From the NCBI GenBank assembly GCA_001515955.1, contig LOES01000227.1, positions 1 through 8,607 on the forward strand: a DNA stretch of 8,607 nucleotides, read 5' to 3'. Position numbers and translations under genes: made by a program. The notes beneath the pieces are model-generated. The model was not told the DNA's origin and did no database searches. It worked only from the letters and a program-made list of their open reading frames with translations. Positions 5,743-8,607 of the stretch are shown in pieces. The stretch is from Clostridia bacterium BRH_c25. GTDB taxonomy: Bacteria; Bacillota_A; Clostridia; Lutisporales; Lutisporaceae. Within the stretch, counting starts at the first letter, position 1. Every line of letters starts with the position of its first letter.

Positions 5743-5946
5743 ACCCTTAAAATAAAATTTTATGCTGTGTAATTTTAGCACTTGCTCAGGAGATGAGTAA
5801 AATGATTAATTGTGCAAAGGTTTCATTTCGCGCAATGTAATGAATTTATAAGTGAAATGGACTTGATTTATTACCCCTATTTTATTTTTGCTTCTACAGT
5901 AAGTACACTTTTTTCTGCCAATAAAAAAGTAAAAATTAATCATTTC
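5743..5946. other. AT-rich spacer without a supported gene
   Basis: No convincing gene lies here. A 15-codon frame at 5793-5840 has AGGAG just upstream, but its product is too short to judge. An 8-bp A/T hairpin near 5908-5931 is compositional. The spacer separates the divergent higBA and zinc-ribbon promoters. Confidence 0.5.
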
Positions 5947-5976
5947 TTGTACTATTAATTAGAAAAGTTGTATAAT
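5947..5976 (+). promoter_or_regulatory. Promoter of the zinc-ribbon gene
   Basis: TTGTAC (5947-5952) and a perfect TATAAT (5971-5976) are separated by 18 bp. The leader is about 25 bases and ends in the GGAGGGG site. Confidence 0.6.
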
Positions 5977-6006
5977 TAAGGTAAGTAATTAAACGGAGGG
6001 GATAAC

Positions 6007-6207
6007 ATGGCTTTAATTAAGTGTACAGAGTGCGGAAAGGAAATATCATCTTCAGCCGATTCATGCCCTAACTGTGGAAATCCAATGAGTACAGGTATAA
6101 AATGTCCTACCTGCAAATCAGAAAATATAAAAAAGATAAGCGGTGCAAGTAAAGTCGGCTCAGCGGTTATGTTCGGAGTATTTGCAATTCAGATGGTAGT
6201 CCACTAA
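6007..6207 (+). pseudogene. Zinc-ribbon protein, C-terminus lost by fusion
   Basis: A small zinc-binding protein of unknown role. The first ribbon is complete: C6-x2-C9 and C20-x2-C23. A second pair, C33-x2-C36, is followed by the hydrophobic stretch SKVGSAVMFGVFAI (48-61), but the expected second knuckle of that ribbon, a further CxxC near the end, is missing. The last five residues (QMVVH) come from another reading frame: at about 6183-6192 the gene runs into the coding sequence of a tyrosine recombinase read in a different frame. Start, ribosome binding site and promoter are all intact, so a truncated 66-residue protein is probably still made. Homologous proteins recalled from Firmicutes run a little longer and end in a second ribbon; that comparison is from memory. 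Confidence 0.75.
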
Positions 6208-6458
6208 GTATTCCAGCACTAAATTACAAGTTTAAGAACTTACTTGCCAACAGCAATATGAAGCATATAAGATTTCATGATTTAAGGCATAGTACTGGAA
6301 GCTATCTTTACAAGAAGGGCATGGACTTAAAGAAGATTCAGGAATGGATGCGACATGCTAAACTCAGCACTACCATAGAGATATACGTACATAATGACAA
6401 AGACAATAAAAAGGAAACTGCTAATACAATGAATCAACTTTTTAAAAAAGCAAAATAA
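6189..6458 (+). pseudogene. int: Tyrosine recombinase/integrase, C-terminal catalytic fragment
   Basis: The frame reads from about 6189 (SDGSPLSIPALNYKFKNLL) to the TAA at 6458, about 89 codons. It holds the second half of a phage-type integrase catalytic domain: HDLRH gives the H-x-x-R pair (6276-6287), RHAKLSTT the third conserved histidine, and IEIYVH the nucleophilic tyrosine at about 6384-6386. The core-binding domain and the first catalytic arginine are missing, so it cannot recombine DNA alone. An internal ATG at 6258 has no ribosome binding site. The fragment is fused out of frame to the zinc-ribbon gene, evidence of a deletion within an integrated element. The intact integrase would have been about 300-400 residues. 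Confidence 0.85.
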
Positions 6459-6519
6459 ACAAATTTTTAGAAAAATATAATAAAAAACAGTATTTTTAGA
6501 AAACCGTAAATATAAAACC

Positions 6520-6549
6520 TTGACATTTCAAGCGTTTAAGCATTATAAT
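6520..6549 (+). promoter_or_regulatory. queT promoter
   Basis: A consensus TTGACA (6520-6525) and a consensus TATAAT (6544-6549) with 18-bp spacing. The start near 6556 is only a few bases before the riboswitch. Confidence 0.85.
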
Positions 6550-6557
6550 ATGAAAAT

Positions 6558-6601
6558 CAGTCAGTTCGAAACCATCCTGACTTAAAACAAAACTATGGAG
6601 G
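6558..6601 (+). ncRNA. preQ1-I riboswitch controlling queT translation
   Basis: The layout fits the compact H-type pseudoknot that binds prequeuosine-1. P1 is AGTCAG (6559-6564) with CTGACT (6577-6582). The loop is TTCGAA followed by CCAT (6572-6575), which can pair with ATGG (6595-6598) as P2. The linker TTAAAACAAAACT is the A-rich tail typical of the class, closely like the Thermoanaerobacter tengcongensis example from memory. P2 takes in the first G residues of the GGAGG ribosome binding site (6597-6601), so ligand binding should block translation of queT. Position directly upstream of a queuosine-precursor transporter supports the call. Confidence 0.85.
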
Positions 6602-6609
6602 TATGAAAA

Positions 6610-7074
6610 ATGAATAGGAACAGATACTTGGTACATGCTGCTTTTATTGCAGCTGTATATGCGGTGCTCACCATTGCATTTGCGCCGCTGAGCTATGGAC
6701 AGGTACAGGTCAGATTTGCAGAAGCGTTAACCATTCTGCCGTTCTTTACACCGGCTGCCATACCGGGTCTTTTTGTAGGCTGCATTGTAGCCAACTTTTT
6801 TGGTCCCGGTGGAATCATCGATGTAATCTTTGGAAGTGCAGCAACTCTTATAGCCGCATATCTATCGTACAAAATGCCGGCGAAATTGCTGGTGCCGCTG
6901 CCACCGGTGATAATAAACGGAATTATTATAGGATATATGCTGAACTATCTCTACCAGCTGCCTTTGCTTATAACCATCGGGTGGGTAGCATTGGGACAAT
7001 TGATAGCTTGCTACTTCATAGGATATCCGCTGCTGCTTCTTCTTGAGAAATACAAGGATAGAATATTCGGATAA
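6610..7074 (+). CDS. queT: QueT-family queuosine precursor transporter
   Basis: A 154-residue integral membrane protein of the QueT family, the substrate-binding S component of an ECF-type transporter that takes up queuosine precursors such as preQ1 for tRNA modification. Signatures are the N-terminal HAAFIAAVYAVLTIAFAPLSYG and the conserved VRFAEALTILPFF with PAAIPGLFVGCIVAN. The remaining hydrophobic segments (DVIFGSAATLIAAYL, PVIINGIIIGYML, TIGWVALGQLIACYFIG) give about five or six membrane passes. The length is normal. The ATG at 6610 has GGAGG with 8 bases of spacing; an ATG at 6603 runs into a stop after four codons. It is a single-gene transcript with its own promoter, riboswitch and terminator. 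The shared ECF energising module must be encoded elsewhere. Confidence 0.93.
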   Translation: MNRNRYLVHAAFIAAVYAVLTIAFAPLSYGQVQVRFAEALTILPFFTPAAIPGLFVGCIVANFFGPGGIIDVIFGSAATLIAAYLSYKMPAKLLVPLPPVIINGIIIGYMLNYLYQLPLLITIGWVALGQLIACYFIGYPLLLLLEKYKDRIFG

Positions 7075-7075
7075 C

Positions 7076-7114
7076 AAAACAGCTTATCAGATCAATAATC
7101 TGATAAGCTGTTTT
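7076..7114. terminator. Bidirectional terminator between queT and the C-S lyase gene
   Basis: A perfect 17-bp stem: AAAACAGCTTATCAGAT (7076-7092) with ATCTGATAAGCTGTTTT (7098-7114), loop CAATA. The A and T ends of the arms give a T-run on either strand. It lies 2 bases after the queT stop and 4 bases from the convergent gene's stop. Confidence 0.93.
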
Positions 7115-7118
7115 ATCA

Positions 7119-8291
7119 TTATATACCCTTAACGGCTTGCTCAATCCGCTTAAGCCCTTCCTCAAGCAGGCTCCTGGGACAGGCTATATTCATGCGCATG
7201 AAGCCTTCTCCCCCTTCACCAAAGACAGCACCATCATTTATTCCTACCTTAGCCTTATTTACAAAGAAGCTTACAAGATCTTTTTGATTCATTCCAAGCT
7301 CTCTGCAGTCAAGCCATATCAGATAGGTGCCCTCCGGCTTAGACACCTTTATTCCTGGTATATTGTTTTTGAAATAATCCAGCAGGAAGTCAAGATTGAC
7401 TTCAAGATAAGCCAATAGCTGGTCCATCCATTCAGCTCCGCGGGTGTATGCGGCTTCCAGCGCTGTAATACCGAATAGATTGCTCATTTCTAACCCAAGA
7501 CTCTTTATAGTGTTATTGAACTTATTGCGCAGATTTATGTCCGGAATGACTGCCACAGAGGTTGACAGCCCTGCGATATTAAAGGTTTTACTGGGAGCCA
7601 GACAGGTCACTGTACGCTTAGCCAGCTCTTCGGATATTGAAGCAATGGGCGTATGGGCATTGCCGCTGTAAATAAGGTCTGAATGTATTTCATCGGAAAT
7701 AAGTATGACATTATGCTTGCTGCACAGCTCTCCAACCTTCACAAGCTCTTCCCTGCTCCAAACTCGGCCTACGGGGTTATGAGGACTGCAGAGTATCATG
7801 ATTTTCACACCATTCCCAAGCTTGGCATCAAGGTCCTCATAATCCATCAAATACTTACCGCCTTCCCGTATTAACCGGTTGTTCACGATAACTCTTCCGT
7901 TCTTTTCTATTGATGAGAAGAAAGGGTAATAAACAGGTGTCTGCACCAGTACCTTATCCCCAGGTTCTGTGTAGGAGAGGACACTGAAGCTTAATGCAGG
8001 AACCACCCCGGGACAGACTGATATCCAGTCATTGGCTATTTTCCATCCGTGTCTTTTGGCTATCCAGTCAGTAATGGAAGCATAAAAGGAATCGGGCTTT
8101 TCAGTATAACCGTAGATTCCATGCTGAGCCCTTTTAACGATAGCATCAATTACTGGCTGGGGAGCTTCAAAATCCATATCTGCCACCCACATAGGGAGTA
8201 CTTCTGTATTGCCGAAGACCCTGTCAAGACGATCCCATTTAACTGAACTTGTGCCCAGTCGGTTTATGCTCTTGTCAAAGTTGTATTTCAT
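7119..8291 (-). CDS. patB: MalY/PatB-type PLP-dependent C-S beta-lyase/aminotransferase
   Basis: A cytosolic fold-type I PLP enzyme of 390 residues, the family's usual length. MalY/PatB proteins split cystathionine or cysteine conjugates to a thiol, pyruvate and ammonia, and some also act as aminotransferases. Key sites are PMWVADMDF (33-41), the GIYGYTE substrate loop (58-64), TPVYYPFF (119-126), SPHNPVGRVW (169-178) with the cofactor-contacting Asn, SDEIHSDL (199-206) with D200 binding the pyridine nitrogen, SKTFNIAGL (234-242) with K235 as Schiff-base lysine, and a C-terminal FMRMNIACPR with the substrate-carboxylate Arg. The ATG at 8291 has AAAGGAG 10 bases upstream. It is a stand-alone gene convergent with queT. 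Whether it acts in methionine synthesis or in sulfur salvage cannot be decided here. Confidence 0.9.
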   Translation of the reverse strand: MKYNFDKSINRLGTSSVKWDRLDRVFGNTEVLPMWVADMDFEAPQPVIDAIVKRAQHGIYGYTEKPDSFYASITDWIAKRHGWKIANDWISVCPGVVPALSFSVLSYTEPGDKVLVQTPVYYPFFSSIEKNGRVIVNNRLIREGGKYLMDYEDLDAKLGNGVKIMILCSPHNPVGRVWSREELVKVGELCSKHNVILISDEIHSDLIYSGNAHTPIASISEELAKRTVTCLAPSKTFNIAGLSTSVAVIPDINLRNKFNNTIKSLGLEMSNLFGITALEAAYTRGAEWMDQLLAYLEVNLDFLLDYFKNNIPGIKVSKPEGTYLIWLDCRELGMNQKDLVSFFVNKAKVGINDGAVFGEGGEGFMRMNIACPRSLLEEGLKRIEQAVKGI

Positions 8292-8332
8292 GCTTTTACA
8301 TCTCCTTTGTAAAATACTTTGAATATAGATAC

Positions 8333-8351
8333 TATATAATTGAATTATATA
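8333..8351. promoter_or_regulatory. 19-bp AT-rich palindrome upstream of the C-S lyase gene
   Basis: TATATAATTGAATTATATA is a perfect palindrome with 9-bp arms around one base, 42 bases before the ATG at 8291, where a promoter or operator is expected. The surroundings are very AT-rich, which weakens its meaning; a TATAAT on the minus strand overlaps it. Confidence 0.35.
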
Positions 8352-8458
8352 TCATTCTATATATAAAATATATTTTAGATGTATGATTTTGCGTTAAAAT
8401 AAGGGTAGGGGAATTAATTAGTAAAGAATGAAAGGAAGGGGTTACTATATTAGGTAAA

Positions 8459-8607
8459 TTGAATGAAGAGCTTATGGAAGTGAACCTTAAGCTTAGAGAA
8501 CGGGATAAGCTGAGAAATATCTTGAGGAAAAGCCGTGAGGCGCTGGCAAACAAAAAAGAGAAGCTGACAGAATGCAGTATTATTCTGGAAAAGGAGGGTG
8601 GTGATTT
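8459..8607 (+). CDS. Partial coiled-coil protein, function unknown, 3' end outside the window
   Basis: An open plus-strand frame runs from a TGA at 8429 to the right edge. The protein is rich in Leu, Glu, Lys and Arg with heptad spacing (LNEELMEVNLKLRERDKL, then ANKKEKLTE), a clear coiled coil, ending in EKEGGD at the edge. I do not recognise the family. The start is unclear: GGAAGGGG lies at 8434-8441, but the well-spaced codons (ATA, TTA) are not normal starts. TTG at 8459 and ATG at 8474 are in frame but 17 or more bases away. The opposite-strand frame is its shadow. It is divergent from the C-S lyase gene, with a possible TAAAAT -10 at 8395-8400. Confidence 0.55.
   Translation, partial: MNEELMEVNLKLRERDKLRNILRKSREALANKKEKLTECSIILEKEGGD

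Noticed and set aside
5793..5840. Tiny ORF of 15 codons preceded by AGGAG
   Set aside because: Too short to judge, no recognisable sequence and no further support; mentioned only within the spacer entry.
6463..6503. Direct repeat ATTTTTAGAAAA (6463-6474 and 6492-6503) as an attachment site beside the integrase fragment
   Set aside because: The two copies are only 29 bases apart and lie in A/T-only sequence; no matching copy was seen at the other side of the island.
7137..7418. Plus-strand frames inside the C-S lyase gene (also 7444-7671, 7683-7874, 8049-8246)
   Set aside because: They are antisense to a well-supported enzyme gene, have no ribosome binding sites of note and no family features.
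8332..8553. Minus-strand Leu/Ser/Phe-rich frame at the right end
   Set aside because: It mirrors the charged coiled-coil gene on the plus strand, whose codon pattern is much more protein-like.

Overview
The window looks like a chromosomal segment of an anaerobic Firmicute of the class Clostridia. The evidence is the moderately low GC, strong GGAGG-type ribosome binding sites, TTG starts placed by those sites, TTGACA/TATAAT promoters, an FrhB-like two-[4Fe-4S] protein and a preQ1-I riboswitch. The genus cannot be fixed from the sequence.

Layout, left to right. (1) At 1-1153 lies the 3' part of a TctA-type tripartite tricarboxylate transporter permease. It converges on an FrhB-like iron-sulfur flavoprotein gene (1224-2360, minus), and a bidirectional terminator hairpin separates them. 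(2) At 2509-3440 lies a tight two-gene operon: ubiX (flavin prenyltransferase, makes prenylated FMN) and an LpdD-like small protein that probably serves as a prenylated-flavin chaperone. No UbiD decarboxylase is in view, so the client enzyme must be elsewhere. (3) At 3463-6458 lies an accessory island of toxin-antitoxin modules and decayed mobile-element genes. It holds a mazEF pair (minus), an unrecognised 76-residue ORF, a headless coiled-coil regulator remnant that resembles a MerR-like phage or plasmid protein, a 260-bp block of four consecutive hairpins, and a higBA-type pair (minus) whose promoter carries two near-identical palindromic operators. It ends with a zinc-ribbon gene broken and joined to the C-terminal catalytic half of a tyrosine recombinase. 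(4) At 6520-7114 lies a complete small regulon: consensus promoter, preQ1-I riboswitch covering the ribosome binding site, queT (queuosine-precursor transporter) and a 17-bp terminator. (5) At 7119-8291 (minus) lies a MalY/PatB-type C-S lyase/aminotransferase, convergent with queT. (6) From about 8459 a partial coiled-coil protein runs off the right edge.

The main functional story is prenylated-FMN supply (UbiX plus LpdD-like) beside a carboxylate transporter permease, possibly pointing to aromatic or unsaturated carboxylate metabolism. This sits next to an eroded integrative element in which the two toxin-antitoxin modules are the best-preserved genes. The most distinctive regulatory features are the higBA promoter, which is predicted to be leaderless with paired operators, and the nested hairpin block at 4738-5000. 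I did not find a clear unknown multi-gene defence or biosynthetic system. The closest to new are the orphan UbiX/LpdD pair, the hairpin block and the two unrecognised small proteins.
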